From Micromonospora sp. CCTCC AA 2012012 (GTDB taxonomy: Bacteria; Actinomycetota; Actinomycetes; Mycobacteriales; Micromonosporaceae): a stretch of 64,000 nucleotides of DNA. The notes beneath the pieces were generated by a model that worked only from the letters and a program-made list of their open reading frames with translations, had not been told where the DNA came from and made no database searches. Positions 49,363 through 58,746 of the stretch are shown piece after piece (positions within the stretch are counted from its first letter, which is position 1; every line of letters begins with the position of its first letter). The stretch lies in assembly GCF_040499845.1 (NCBI RefSeq), contig NZ_CP159342.1, forward strand, positions 4,898,001-4,962,000, given 5' to 3'. A program made the translations under genes and the position numbers.

Positions 49363-50448
49363 TCAGCTGGTGCGGTCGGCGATGTAGTCGCAGAGGGATT
49401 CGAGGGCGCGGCGGGACGGGCCCTGCGGGAGCGGGGCGAGCCGGGTGCGGGCGTCCTCGGCGTAGCTGCGGACGGTCTCGCGGGCGCGCTTGAGCGCCGG
49501 GGACTCGCGCAGCAGGCCCAGCGCCTCGGCGTGCAGGGCGTCGTCGACCAGCGGGCCGGTGGAGAGGATCTCCCGCAGCCGCACGCCGGCGGCGTCCGCG
49601 TCGTCGGAGGCGAGCGCGTAGAGCACCGGGAGGGTCGGTACGCCCTCCCGCAGGTCGGTGCCGGGCGTCTTGCCCGACTGCGTCGACTCGGAGGCGATGT
49701 CGAGCAGGTCGTCGGAGAGCTGGAAGGCCACCCCGATCGTCTCGCCGTAGCCGGCCAGCGCCTCGATGTGCTCCGGCGAGGCACCACTGAACAGGCCGCC
49801 GAAGCGGGCCGAGGTGGCGATCAGCGAACCGGTCTTCTCGGCGATCACGTGCAGATAGTGCGCGACCGGGTCCTCGCCGCCGCGCGGGCCGACCGTCTCG
49901 GCGATCTGACCGTGCACCAGCCGGGCGAAGGTGCGCGCCTGGAGGCGTACCGCCTCGGTGCCGAGGTCGGCGGAGATGTCGGCGGCGCGGGCGAAGAGGA
50001 AGTCGCCGACCAGGATGGCCACCGAGTTCGTCCAGCGCGAGTTGGCGCTCGGCGCACCCCGACGCACGGCCGCCTCGTCCATCACGTCGTCGTGGTACAG
50101 CGTCGCCAGATGGGTGAGTTCCATCACCACCGCCGCCGGTACGACCCCCGGGGAGGTCGGATCACCGAACTGCGCCCCCAACGCCACCAGCAGCGGCCGG
50201 AACCGCTTGCCGCCGGCCTCGACCAGGTGCCGGGCCGCCTCGCTCACCAGCGGGTCGGCGCTGGCCACGTTGGCCCGCAGCTCACCCTCGACGGAGTCGA
50301 GCAGGCTCAGCACCGACGCCTCGACACGAGGGTCGGCGAGATGAAGGCCGAGCGTGCTGAACTGACCCGTGCCCTCCGTGCCCCGACGGCCGCCGGAGCC
50401 GGAAGCACCTGAACGCTCGCCAGCCGGAATCACCACGTCTCCAACCAT
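49363..50448 (-). CDS. Long-chain polyprenyl diphosphate synthase
   Basis: 361 aa. The first Asp-rich motif HDDVMDEA starts at Asp120, with GKRFRPLL before it and the second DDLLD at Asp246 after GVAFQLS. It adds isopentenyl diphosphate to an allylic primer. The residues before the first DDxxD lack a bulky plug obvious by eye, which suits a long product (C35-C45), as expected for the menaquinone side chain. It follows nuoN with a terminator between. ATG 50448 (MVGDVVIPAG) is chosen; GTG 50436 is an alternative. Confidence 0.92.
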   Translation of the reverse strand: MVGDVVIPAGERSGASGSGGRRGTEGTGQFSTLGLHLADPRVEASVLSLLDSVEGELRANVASADPLVSEAARHLVEAGGKRFRPLLVALGAQFGDPTSPGVVPAAVVMELTHLATLYHDDVMDEAAVRRGAPSANSRWTNSVAILVGDFLFARAADISADLGTEAVRLQARTFARLVHGQIAETVGPRGGEDPVAHYLHVIAEKTGSLIATSARFGGLFSGASPEHIEALAGYGETIGVAFQLSDDLLDIASESTQSGKTPGTDLREGVPTLPVLYALASDDADAAGVRLREILSTGPLVDDALHAEALGLLRESPALKRARETVRSYAEDARTRLAPLPQGPSRRALESLCDYIADRTS

Positions 50449-50485
50449 GCCACACCCGTTCGACCTGCCCGGCGGAGGGATACGG

Positions 50486-50523
50486 ACCGGGGGCCGGTAC
50501 GCCACGGCGTACCGGCCCCCGGT
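50486..50523 (-). terminator. Terminator of the nuo operon
   Basis: A near-perfect stem of about 16 bp (ACCGGGGGCCGGTACGC with GCGTACCGGCCCCCGGT) starts 14 bp past the nuoN stop. Confidence 0.8.
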
Positions 50524-50536
50524 GGAACGACCTCGG

Positions 50537-52090
50537 TCATCGCACGAATTCGGCGGCACCGTTGGCCAGGTCGAGCAGCGGCCCCGGCACCACGCCCAGG
50601 GCCACGGTGGCCAGCACACCGATCACCAGGGCCGCCGAGGTGAGCGCGCCCGGCACGGTGACCGTCGGGGTGGCGTCGCCCGGCTCGGAGAGCCACATCA
50701 TCACCACGACCCGCAGGTAGGGGAAGGCCAGCACCATGCTGGTCAGCACACCGGCGATCACCAGCCACGCCTGGTGCGCGGCCAGCGCGGGGGCGAAGAC
50801 GGCGAACTTGCTGGTGAAGCCGCTGGTCAGCGGGATACCGGCGAAGGCCAGCAGGATGAAGGTGAAGATCGCGGCGAAGAACGGCGACCGCCGGCCCAGA
50901 CCCGCCCAACGGGACAGGTGGGTGGCCTCCCCGTCGGCGTCCCGCACCAGCGTCACCACCGCGAACGCGGCGAGCACCGAGAAGCCGTACGCGACCAGAT
51001 AGAACATCGTGCCGGCGAGCCCGTCCTTGCTGGGGGCCAGCACGCCGACCAGAAGGTAGCCGGCGTTCGCGATCGACGAGTAGGCCAGCAGCCGCTTGAT
51101 GTCGGTCTGGGTGACCGCCAGCACCGCGCCGACCAGCATGGTCAGCACCGCCACCACGCCGAGCACCGGGGTGAAGTCCCAGGCGGCCCCCGAGAAGGCC
51201 ACGTGGAAGACCCGCAGCAGGGCGCCGAAGGCGGCCACCTTGGTGCAGGAGGCCATGAAGCCGGTGACCGCGGTCGGGGCACCCTGGTAGACGTCCGGCG
51301 TCCAGACGTGGAACGGCGCGGCGGCGGCCTTGAAGAGCAGCCCGATGGCGAGCAGCGCCATGCCGGCGAAGAGCAGCACCTGGCTGGCCGGGGACTCGTC
51401 CACCGCGGCGTGCACGGTGGCGAAGTCGACGCCCGCCGGCCGACCCGGGATGCCCGAGGTGAAGCCGTAGATCAGCGCCACGCCGAACAGGAAGAACGCC
51501 GACGAGTACGCGCCGAGCAGGAAGTACTTCATCGCCGCCTCCTGGCTCAGCAGCCGCCGGCGACGGGCCAGCGCGCAGAGCAGGTAGAGCGGCAGCGAGA
51601 AGACCTCGAGCGCGATGAACATGGTCAGCAGGTCGTTCGCCGCCACGAAGATCAGCATGCCGCCGATCGCGAAGGTGGTCAGCGGGTACACCTCGGTGGT
51701 GCCGCCGGCCCCCTCGGCCTGCCGACGGTCGTCGGCCGACTCGGCGGTGACGGCGGCGTGGGCCACGAAGACCCCGCCCCGCTCCACCGCGCGCTCCCCC
51801 ATCAGCAGCAGCGCCATCGCGGCGAGGATGAGGATCGCGCCCTGGAGGAAGAGCGTCGGCCCGTCCACCGCGATCGCCTGGCCGGCGGTGAGCAGCCGGT
51901 CGTCGGCGTTGAGGATCACCATGGTGAGGGCGCCGAGCACCGCCGCCAGGGCGAGCAGCAGCTGCACGGTGTTGCGCAGGCGTCGCGGCACGAACGCCTC
52001 GACGAGCACGCCCACCAGGGCGGCGCCCAACATGATCAGGATCGGAGCGAGCGCCGCGTAGTCGATCGACGGCAGCTTCAGTTCACTCAC
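50537..52090 (-). CDS. nuoN: NADH-quinone oxidoreductase subunit N
   Basis: 517 aa antiporter-like membrane subunit. The conserved LEVFSLPLYLLCAL segment, FKAAAAPFHVWTPDVYQGAPT (the typical Lys/His channel motif) and VTQTDIKRLLAYSSIANAGYLL are all present. It is one of three proton-channel-like subunits of complex I (L, M, N). GTG 52090 overlaps the nuoM stop (GTGA). It is the last nuo gene, followed by a terminator. Confidence 0.97.
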   Translation of the reverse strand: MSELKLPSIDYAALAPILIMLGAALVGVLVEAFVPRRLRNTVQLLLALAAVLGALTMVILNADDRLLTAGQAIAVDGPTLFLQGAILILAAMALLLMGERAVERGGVFVAHAAVTAESADDRRQAEGAGGTTEVYPLTTFAIGGMLIFVAANDLLTMFIALEVFSLPLYLLCALARRRRLLSQEAAMKYFLLGAYSSAFFLFGVALIYGFTSGIPGRPAGVDFATVHAAVDESPASQVLLFAGMALLAIGLLFKAAAAPFHVWTPDVYQGAPTAVTGFMASCTKVAAFGALLRVFHVAFSGAAWDFTPVLGVVAVLTMLVGAVLAVTQTDIKRLLAYSSIANAGYLLVGVLAPSKDGLAGTMFYLVAYGFSVLAAFAVVTLVRDADGEATHLSRWAGLGRRSPFFAAIFTFILLAFAGIPLTSGFTSKFAVFAPALAAHQAWLVIAGVLTSMVLAFPYLRVVVMMWLSEPGDATPTVTVPGALTSAALVIGVLATVALGVVPGPLLDLANGAAEFVR

Positions 52091-53619
52091 TTCGCGGCCT
52101 CCTGGACGCTGCCGACCGTGGGCGCCGGGTCGGTGCGACCGACGTCCTGCATGGTCGCCTTCACGGCGGGGTTGATGACATCCGTGACCGGCTTGGGATA
52201 GAAGCCGAGCAGCACGATCAGCGCGATCAGCGGGGCGACCACGATCTTCTCGCGCAGGCTGAGGTCCCGGCGCATGCCCTGGACCTCGGTGAGCGCCGGG
52301 TTCAGCGTGCCCTGGGTGGTGCGCTGGATCATCCAGAGCACGTACGCGGCGGCCAGGATGATGCCGAGCGTGGCGATCACCGCGACCGGCTTGTTGGTGG
52401 TGAACGTGCCGATCAGCACCAGGAACTCGGAGACGAACGGCGCGGTGCCGGGCAGCGCCAACGAGGCCAGACCGGCGAAGAAGAGCACCCCGGCCAGCAG
52501 CGGGACGAGCCTGCCCGCGCCGCCGAAGTCGCTGATCAGCGACGAGCCGCGCCGCGCGATCAGCATGCCCACCACCAGGAAGAGCAGGCCGGTGGCGAGC
52601 CCGTGGTTGAGCATGTAGAGCACCGCGCCGGTGCCGGCCTGGGTGGTGAAGGCGAAGATGCCGACCCCGATGAAACCGAAGTGCGCGATCGAGGTGTACG
52701 ACACCAGCCGCTTCAGGTCGTTCTGGCCGACCGCCAGCAGCGCCGCGTAGATGATGCCGATCAGGCCCAGCGCGAGCGCCCACGGCGCGAACCACCGGGA
52801 CGCCTCCGGGAAGAGCGGCAGGCAGTAGCGCAGGATGCCGAAGGTGCCGACCTTGTCGAGGACGCCGACCAGCAGCGCCGCCGCGCCCGCCGGGGCCGCG
52901 CCACCGGCGTCCGGCAGCCAGGTGTGGAACGGGAAGAACGGCGCCTTGATCGCGAAGGCGAGGAAGAAGCCGAGGAAGAGCCAGCGGGCGGTGCCGGTGG
53001 AGATGTCCGCCTGGCTCAGCGCCTGCCAGTCGAAGGTCTTCCCGCCGACCACCCAGAGGCCGATCACCGCGGCCAGCATGAACAGACCGCCGACCAGCGA
53101 GTAGAGGAAGAACTTCACCGCCGCGTACTGCCGCTGGTGGCCGCCGTAGCTGCCGATCAGGAAGTACATCGGCACCAGCATGACCTCGAAGAACACATAG
53201 AACAGGAAGACGTCGGCGGCGGCGAAGACGCCGATCATCGTGCACTCGAGGACGAGCAGCAGCGCGAAGTAGGCCGGCACCGAACGCTTCGACGACTCGG
53301 CGTCGTGCCAGGAGGCCAGGATCACCAGCGGCACCAGGATCGCGATCAGCATCAGCATGACCAGCGCGATGCCGTCGGCCGCGAAGGTGAAGTTCACGCC
53401 CCAGTTCGGGATCCAGGCGTACGACTCGCGGAACTGGAACCGGTCACCGTTGGCCTGGAACGTGATCCACATGATCACCGAGAGCACCAGCACCAGCAGC
53501 GACCAGCCGAACGCCACCAGCTTGGCCAGGTCCGGCGACCGGCGGGGCAGCAGGGCCACCACCAGCGCGCCGACCAGCGGTGCCACGGTCAGCACCGAGA
53601 GGAACGGGAAGTTGGACAT
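52087..53619 (-). CDS. nuoM: NADH-quinone oxidoreductase subunit M
   Basis: 510 aa. FFPFHTWLPDAGGAAPAGAAALLVGVLDKVG is the M-type channel motif, with GQNDLKRLVSYTSIAHFGFI further on. The usual PDAHxxAP Asp-His pair reads PDAGGAAP here, so the His after Asp is lost. About 14 TM helices. It forms one proton-translocation half-channel pair. ATG 53619 is 64 bp after nuoL. Confidence 0.96.
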   Translation of the reverse strand: MSNFPFLSVLTVAPLVGALVVALLPRRSPDLAKLVAFGWSLLVLVLSVIMWITFQANGDRFQFRESYAWIPNWGVNFTFAADGIALVMLMLIAILVPLVILASWHDAESSKRSVPAYFALLLVLECTMIGVFAAADVFLFYVFFEVMLVPMYFLIGSYGGHQRQYAAVKFFLYSLVGGLFMLAAVIGLWVVGGKTFDWQALSQADISTGTARWLFLGFFLAFAIKAPFFPFHTWLPDAGGAAPAGAAALLVGVLDKVGTFGILRYCLPLFPEASRWFAPWALALGLIGIIYAALLAVGQNDLKRLVSYTSIAHFGFIGVGIFAFTTQAGTGAVLYMLNHGLATGLLFLVVGMLIARRGSSLISDFGGAGRLVPLLAGVLFFAGLASLALPGTAPFVSEFLVLIGTFTTNKPVAVIATLGIILAAAYVLWMIQRTTQGTLNPALTEVQGMRRDLSLREKIVVAPLIALIVLLGFYPKPVTDVINPAVKATMQDVGRTDPAPTVGSVQEAAK

Positions 53620-53683
53620 TATTCGGCCTTACCTCCGTCGTGACTGCGTGGTCCGCCGGCGGGGGCGGCCGGGAAGAGGTCGA

Positions 53684-55609
53684 TCACGCCAGCCACCCCG
53701 CCTGCACCGCCAGGAACGCCGCCACCACGAGCAGCGCGCCGGTCAGGATCGAGGTCGCGTACGACCGCACGAAACCGGTCTGCAGCCGCCGGAGCCGGCC
53801 CGAGCCACCGCCCACCGCGGCGGCGAGGCCGTTGACCAGCCCGTCGACGCCCCGGTTGTCGAGGAAGACCAGCGCCCGGGTGAGGAAGACGCCCGGCTTC
53901 TCGAAGACCGCCTCGTTGACGGCGTCGGTGTAGAGGTTGCGGCGGGCGGCGGTGACCAGTACGCCCGCCGGCTGCGGCTCGGTGGCCGTGCCGTTGCGGA
54001 ACAGGAACCAGGCCAGCCCGGCGCCGAGCACGGTGACCAGCAGCGAGAGCGTGGTGATCAGCCAGTGCGCGAGGACCGCCTCGTGCCCCTCCTCCTGGCC
54101 GCCCAGCCCGGCGGTGGCCTGGAGCCAGTCCGGGACCGAGGTGGCGAGCAGGAAACCGGCGCCGACGGAGCCGATCGCCAGCAGGATCAGCGGGATGGTC
54201 ATCAGCTTCGGCGACTCGTGCGGGTGCTCGATGTCCTCGGTCCACCGCTTCGGCCCGTGGAAGGTGAGCACGAAGAGCCGGGTCATGTAGAACGCGGTCA
54301 GCCCGGCGCCGACCAACGCCGCACCGCCGAAGAGCCAGGCGGTCCAGCCCTCCCGCTCGAACGCGGCCACGATGATCGGCTCCTTGGAGAAGAAGCCGGA
54401 GAACGGGAACATGCCGATGATGGCGAGCCAGCCCATCATGAAGGTCAGCCAGGTGACCTTCATGTACTTCGAGAGGTTGCCGAAGCGGCGGATGTCCACC
54501 TGGTCGTTCATGCCGTGCATGACCGAGCCGGCGCCGAGGAACATGTTGGCCTTGAAGAAGCCGTGCGCCAGCAGGTGCACGATGGCCAGCGCGTACGCCG
54601 CGCCGCCGAGGCCGACGCCGAGGAACATGTAGCCGATCTGGCTGACCGTCGACCAGGCCAGCACCCGCTTGATGTCATCCTTGGCGGCGCCGATGAGGCA
54701 GCCCATCAGCAGGGTGATCGCGCCGACGCTGACCACCACGAGCTGGAGCGTCGCGTTGGCCGTGAAGATCGGGTTGGAGCGGGCGATCAGGTAGACGCCC
54801 GCGGTGACCATGGTGGCCGCGTGGATGAGCGCCGACACCGGGGTCGGGCCCTCCATCGCGTCCGGCAGCCACGCCTGGAGCGGGAACTGGCCGGACTTGC
54901 CGGTCGCGCCGAGCAGCAGCAGCAGGCCGAGCACCAGCACCGTGGTCGCGCCGACCGAGCCGATCCCGTTGAACACCTCGTCGTACTGGGTGGTGCCGAG
55001 GGTGGCGAACATGACGAAGATGCCGATGGCCAGGCCGGCGTCGCCGACCCGGTTCATCAGGAACGCCTTCTTGCCGGCGGTGGCCGCGCTGGGCCGCCCG
55101 TACCAGAAGGAGATCAGCAGGTACGACGCCAGACCGACGCCCTCCCAGCCGAAGTAGAGCATCACGTAGTTGTTGCCGAGCACCAGCAGCAGCATCGCGG
55201 CGACGAAGAGGTTGAAGTACGCGAAGAACCGCCGCCGGCCCTCGTCGTGCGCCATGTACTCCACCGCGTAGAGGTGGATCAGGAAGCCCACCCCGGTGAT
55301 CAGCAGGACGAAGACCGCGGCCAGCGGGTCGAAGAGCAGGCCGAAGTCCACCTTGAAGTCACCGACCGAGATGAACTGCCAGAGGCTCTGCTCGACCGAC
55401 TTGTTCTCCAGGCCACGCAGCTGGAAGAAGTAGGTCAGGCCGAGCACGAAGGCGGCGCCGATGGCGGCCACCCCCAACCAGTGCCCCCAGCGGTCGGCCC
55501 GCCGGCCGAGCAGCAGCAGGATCGCCGCGCTGACCAGCGGGATCGCCACCAGCAGCCAGACGCTGCCCAGCAGGCCGCTGGCCTGGGCGAATTCCACAGA
55601 CTCTTCCAC
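53684..55609 (-). CDS. nuoL: NADH-quinone oxidoreductase subunit L
   Basis: 641 aa, the largest antiporter-like subunit with the long lateral helix at its C-terminus. GWEGVGLASYLLI, GATGKSGQFPLQAWLPDAMEGPTPVSALIHAATMVTAG and DDIKRVLAWSTVSQIGYM are the signature segments. GTG 55609 follows GAGGGG by 7 nt, and the nuoK stop is 11 bp away. Confidence 0.97.
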   Translation of the reverse strand: MEESVEFAQASGLLGSVWLLVAIPLVSAAILLLLGRRADRWGHWLGVAAIGAAFVLGLTYFFQLRGLENKSVEQSLWQFISVGDFKVDFGLLFDPLAAVFVLLITGVGFLIHLYAVEYMAHDEGRRRFFAYFNLFVAAMLLLVLGNNYVMLYFGWEGVGLASYLLISFWYGRPSAATAGKKAFLMNRVGDAGLAIGIFVMFATLGTTQYDEVFNGIGSVGATTVLVLGLLLLLGATGKSGQFPLQAWLPDAMEGPTPVSALIHAATMVTAGVYLIARSNPIFTANATLQLVVVSVGAITLLMGCLIGAAKDDIKRVLAWSTVSQIGYMFLGVGLGGAAYALAIVHLLAHGFFKANMFLGAGSVMHGMNDQVDIRRFGNLSKYMKVTWLTFMMGWLAIIGMFPFSGFFSKEPIIVAAFEREGWTAWLFGGAALVGAGLTAFYMTRLFVLTFHGPKRWTEDIEHPHESPKLMTIPLILLAIGSVGAGFLLATSVPDWLQATAGLGGQEEGHEAVLAHWLITTLSLLVTVLGAGLAWFLFRNGTATEPQPAGVLVTAARRNLYTDAVNEAVFEKPGVFLTRALVFLDNRGVDGLVNGLAAAVGGGSGRLRRLQTGFVRSYATSILTGALLVVAAFLAVQAGWLA

Positions 55610-55620
55610 CGGTGGACCCC

Positions 55621-55920
55621 TCAGTACTTCAGCAGGTTGGCGTCGTCGACGCTCGCGGAGCGCCGAGTCCGGAAGATCGACATGATGATCGCGAGCCCGA
55701 CCACGACCTCGGCCGCGGCCACCACCATCACGAAGAACGCCATGATCTGGCCGTTGAGGTCACCGTTGATCCGGCTGAAGGTGACCAGCGTCAGGTTGGC
55801 CGCGTTGAGCATCAGCTCGACGCACATGAAGAGCACGATCGCGTTCCGCCGGATCAGCACGCCGACGGCGCCGATGGTGAACAGCACCGCGGCGAGGATC
55901 AGGTAGTAGTCGGGGGTCAC
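55621..55920 (-). CDS. nuoK: NADH-quinone oxidoreductase subunit K
   Basis: 99 aa, three TM helices. [28 protein letters not shown] contains the conserved Glu of NuoK. GTG 55920 overlaps the nuoJ stop (GTGA). Confidence 0.97.
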   Translation of the reverse strand: MTPDYYLILAAVLFTIGAVGVLIRRNAIVLFMCVELMLNAANLTLVTFSRINGDLNGQIMAFFVMVVAAAEVVVGLAIIMSIFRTRRSASVDDANLLKY

Positions 55921-56690
55921 TTGTTCTCGGTCCCCTTCAACGAGGTCTCCTCGGCGGTCAGCTCACGGACCGGCAGGATGTCCGGCGTGCTGCGGTCGGT
56001 CAGCCGGCCGTCGGGCAGGCGGGCCGGGGTGGCCACGGAGGAGGAGGTGGCGAAGACGCCCGGGCCGGGCTTCGGACCGGGGTAGTTGCCGGGGCGGAAC
56101 CGGGCCTTCATGGTGGCGACCTGGTCCATCTTGTCCTCCTTGCGCCGCTCCACGTGCGCCAGCACCATCGCGCCCACGGCCGCCGTGATCAGCAGCGCGG
56201 AGGTCAGCTCGAAGGCGAAGACGTACTTGGTGAAGAGCAGCCGGGCGATGCCCTGGACGTTCCCCTCGGCGTTGGCCTGCTCCAGCCCCACGGCCCGGAC
56301 GCCGTGCAGCGCCCGGTAGAGGCCGCTGCCGACCAGGCCGGCGAAGCCGAGCCCGAGCACCACCGCCGCGATCCGCTGGCCGCGCAGCGTCTCGATCAGC
56401 GAGTCCGAGGCGTCCCGACCGACCAGCATCAGCACGAAGAGGAAGAGCATCATGATCGCGCCGGTGTAGACGATGATCTGCACCATGCCGATGAACGGGC
56501 CCGCCTGGAGGACGTAGAAGACGCCCAGGCAGAGCATGGTCAGCACCAGCCAGAGCGCCGAGTGCACCGCGTTGCGGGCCCAGACCATGCCGATCGCGCC
56601 GATCAGCGCGAGCGGGGCCAGGATCCAGAAGGTCACCGCCTCGCCGCCGGAGACCTGGGCCGCCTCGGCGAGCACCGTGGACGTGGTCAT
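55917..56690 (-). CDS. nuoJ: NADH-quinone oxidoreductase subunit J
   Basis: 257 aa, five TM helices ([22 protein letters not shown] is the family core). The C-terminal soluble extension of about 80 residues, Pro/Arg-rich, is longer than in E. coli and typical of actinobacterial NuoJ. ATG 56690 overlaps the nuoI stop (ATGA). Confidence 0.95.
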   Translation of the reverse strand: MTTSTVLAEAAQVSGGEAVTFWILAPLALIGAIGMVWARNAVHSALWLVLTMLCLGVFYVLQAGPFIGMVQIIVYTGAIMMLFLFVLMLVGRDASDSLIETLRGQRIAAVVLGLGFAGLVGSGLYRALHGVRAVGLEQANAEGNVQGIARLLFTKYVFAFELTSALLITAAVGAMVLAHVERRKEDKMDQVATMKARFRPGNYPGPKPGPGVFATSSSVATPARLPDGRLTDRSTPDILPVRELTAEETSLKGTENK

Positions 56691-57328
56691 GCGCCTTCTC
56701 CCTTGCCCGCCGCCGCCCGCTGGGCCTGCTGCTCGGCGCCCGGGAAGGTCACCCCGGGGTGCTCCTCGACCTGGTAACGGCCGGGGTTGTTGGCCGAGTG
56801 CTCGGCGCCGGCCGAGGTGCCCGGGTTGGTCAGCGAGCCGATGTAGTAGTCCTTCTCGCTGTCGCCCAGACGCATCGGGTGCGGCGGCTGCTCCATGCCT
56901 TCGAGCAGCGGCGCGAGCAGCTGCTCCTTGGTGAAGATCAGGTCCTGCCGGTTGTCCCGGGCCAGCTCGTACTCGTTGCTCATGGTGAGCGAACGGGTCG
57001 GGCAGGCCTCGATGCAGAGCCCGCAGAAGATGCAGCGGGCGTAGTTGATCTGGTAGACGCTGGCGTACCGCTCACCCGGGGAGAAGCGCTGCTCCTCGGT
57101 GTTGTCGCCACCCTCGACATAGATCGCGTCCGCCGGGCAGGCCCAGGCGCACAGCTCGCAGCCGATGCACTTCTCCAGCCCGTCCGGGTGCCGGTTCAGG
57201 ATGTGCCGCCCGTGGTAGCGCGGCGCCGAGACCGGCGGCTTGAACGGGTAGTCGGTGGTGACGACCTTCCTGAACATGTGCGAGAAGGTGACCCCGAAGC
57301 CCTTGAACGTTCCGGTGATCGCGCCCAC
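56687..57328 (-). CDS. nuoI: NADH-quinone oxidoreductase subunit I (two 4Fe-4S clusters)
   Basis: 213 aa. [12 protein letters not shown] and [12 protein letters not shown] bind clusters N6a and N6b, which pass electrons toward N2 and quinone. [14 protein letters not shown] precedes them, as in family members. A Pro/Gln-rich C-terminal tail follows the conserved core. GTG 57328 begins one base after the nuoH stop. Confidence 0.97.
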   Translation of the reverse strand: MGAITGTFKGFGVTFSHMFRKVVTTDYPFKPPVSAPRYHGRHILNRHPDGLEKCIGCELCAWACPADAIYVEGGDNTEEQRFSPGERYASVYQINYARCIFCGLCIEACPTRSLTMSNEYELARDNRQDLIFTKEQLLAPLLEGMEQPPHPMRLGDSEKDYYIGSLTNPGTSAGAEHSANNPGRYQVEEHPGVTFPGAEQQAQRAAAGKGEGA

Positions 57329-57329
57329 G

Positions 57330-58685
57330 TCACACCTCCCTGGAGTCCGAGCCGGCGGCGATGTTGGCCGGCTCCCGCTCGGCGACCACGCGCTTGGTGC
57401 GCGGGCTCGGTGGTACCTGAAGATCCATCGGGGGCAGCGGGAAGCTGCCGTGCGGCCGGCTGTTGGCCTGCTCCTGCGGCGTCGGCTTCGGCTCCTTCTT
57501 GCGGCTCGGCCAGAAGAGCGTGGCCAGCAGCAGCACGCCCGCGCCGACCGCGGTGGCGAGCAGCCGGTCCCGGGCCTGCCAGTCCTCGATCGAGCGCAGA
57601 CCCGACAGGACGAGGATCCAGACCAGGTTGATCGGCAGCAGGACCTTCCAGCCGAAGCGCATGAACTGGTCGTAGCGGAGCCGGGGCAGGGTGCCCCGCA
57701 GCCAGACGAAGACGAAGACCAGGATCAGCACCTTGCCGAAGAACCACAGCATCGGCCACCAACCCGAGTTGGCGCCCGACCAGAGGGTGATCGGCCAGGG
57801 TGCCCGCCAGCCACCGAGGAAGAGCGTCGTGGTGACCGCGGACATGGTCACCATCGAGACGTACTCGGAGAGCATGAAGAGCGCGAACTTGAGCGAGCTG
57901 TATTCCGTCATGAAGCCCGCGACCAGCTCCGACTCCGCCTCCGGCAGGTCGAACGGTGCCCGGTTGGTCTCACCGACGGTGGCGATGAAGAAGATGATGA
58001 AGCTGGGCAGCAGCAGGATCGCGTACCAGCCCGGGGCGGGGATCTGGGTGCCGAAGAGGGTGATCCGGGTGGCGTCCCCCTGGGCGGCGACGATCCCGCT
58101 GGTGGACATCGTGCCGGCGGTCATGAAGACCGCCACGATGCTCAGCCCCATCGCGACCTCGTACGAGATCATCTGGGCGCTGGAGCGCAGCCCGCCGAGC
58201 AGCGGGTAGGTCGAGCCGGAGGCCCAGCCGCCGAGCACGATGCCGTAGATGCCCATCGAGGAGCAGGCCAGCAGCACCAGCACCGCCACCGGCACGTCGG
58301 TGACCTGGAGCGGCGTCCAGTGGCCGAAGATGCTCACCTTCGGGCCGAACGGCACCACCGAGAGCGCCGTCACCGCGCAGATCACCGAGATGGTCGGCGC
58401 GAAGAAGTAGACGACCTTGTCGGCGGCGCGCGGGAGGATGTCCTCCTTGAAGGCCATCTTCAGACCGTCGGCGAGCGTCTGCAGCAGGCCGAACGGGCCG
58501 ACCTGGTTGGGGCCGGGCCGGACGGCCATGAAGCCGACGACCCGGCGCTCGAACCAGACGCCGAGCAGCGTGGCGAGCAGGCCGAACGCGAAGGCAAAGA
58601 CGATCTTGCCGAGGACCAGCCACCACGGGTCCTTGCCGAAATCGGCCAGCGTCGGATCCTGCGCGGCGAGGAGCACCGGACTCAC
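57330..58685 (-). CDS. nuoH: NADH-quinone oxidoreductase subunit H
   Basis: 451 aa, eight or so TM helices. [42 protein letters not shown] is the quinone-binding/E-channel segment, and [21 protein letters not shown] is the conserved C-terminal motif. A soluble tail of about 60 residues is extra. GTG 58685 has AAGG 8 nt upstream; GTG 58694 is an alternative within the ribosome-site region. Confidence 0.96.
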   Translation of the reverse strand: MSPVLLAAQDPTLADFGKDPWWLVLGKIVFAFAFGLLATLLGVWFERRVVGFMAVRPGPNQVGPFGLLQTLADGLKMAFKEDILPRAADKVVYFFAPTISVICAVTALSVVPFGPKVSIFGHWTPLQVTDVPVAVLVLLACSSMGIYGIVLGGWASGSTYPLLGGLRSSAQMISYEVAMGLSIVAVFMTAGTMSTSGIVAAQGDATRITLFGTQIPAPGWYAILLLPSFIIFFIATVGETNRAPFDLPEAESELVAGFMTEYSSLKFALFMLSEYVSMVTMSAVTTTLFLGGWRAPWPITLWSGANSGWWPMLWFFGKVLILVFVFVWLRGTLPRLRYDQFMRFGWKVLLPINLVWILVLSGLRSIEDWQARDRLLATAVGAGVLLLATLFWPSRKKEPKPTPQEQANSRPHGSFPLPPMDLQVPPSPRTKRVVAEREPANIAAGSDSREV

Positions 58686-58693
58686 TGTGCGCA

Positions 58694-58746
58694 CCTTTCG
58701 TTCGCGACTGCGGGGCTCACTCGCTGCGCTCGTTCACTCCTCGCAC
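58694..58746. repeat. Repeat-like element in the nuoH-nuoG gap
   Basis: TTTCGTTCGCGACTG followed by GGGCTCAC (58696-58720) closely matches TTTCGCTCGCGACCG and GGGCTCGC in the last codons of nuoE (62590-62614). The following CTGCGCTCGTTCACTCC and CTCGCACTCACTG are themselves repetitive. It looks like a short dispersed element. Confidence 0.45.
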
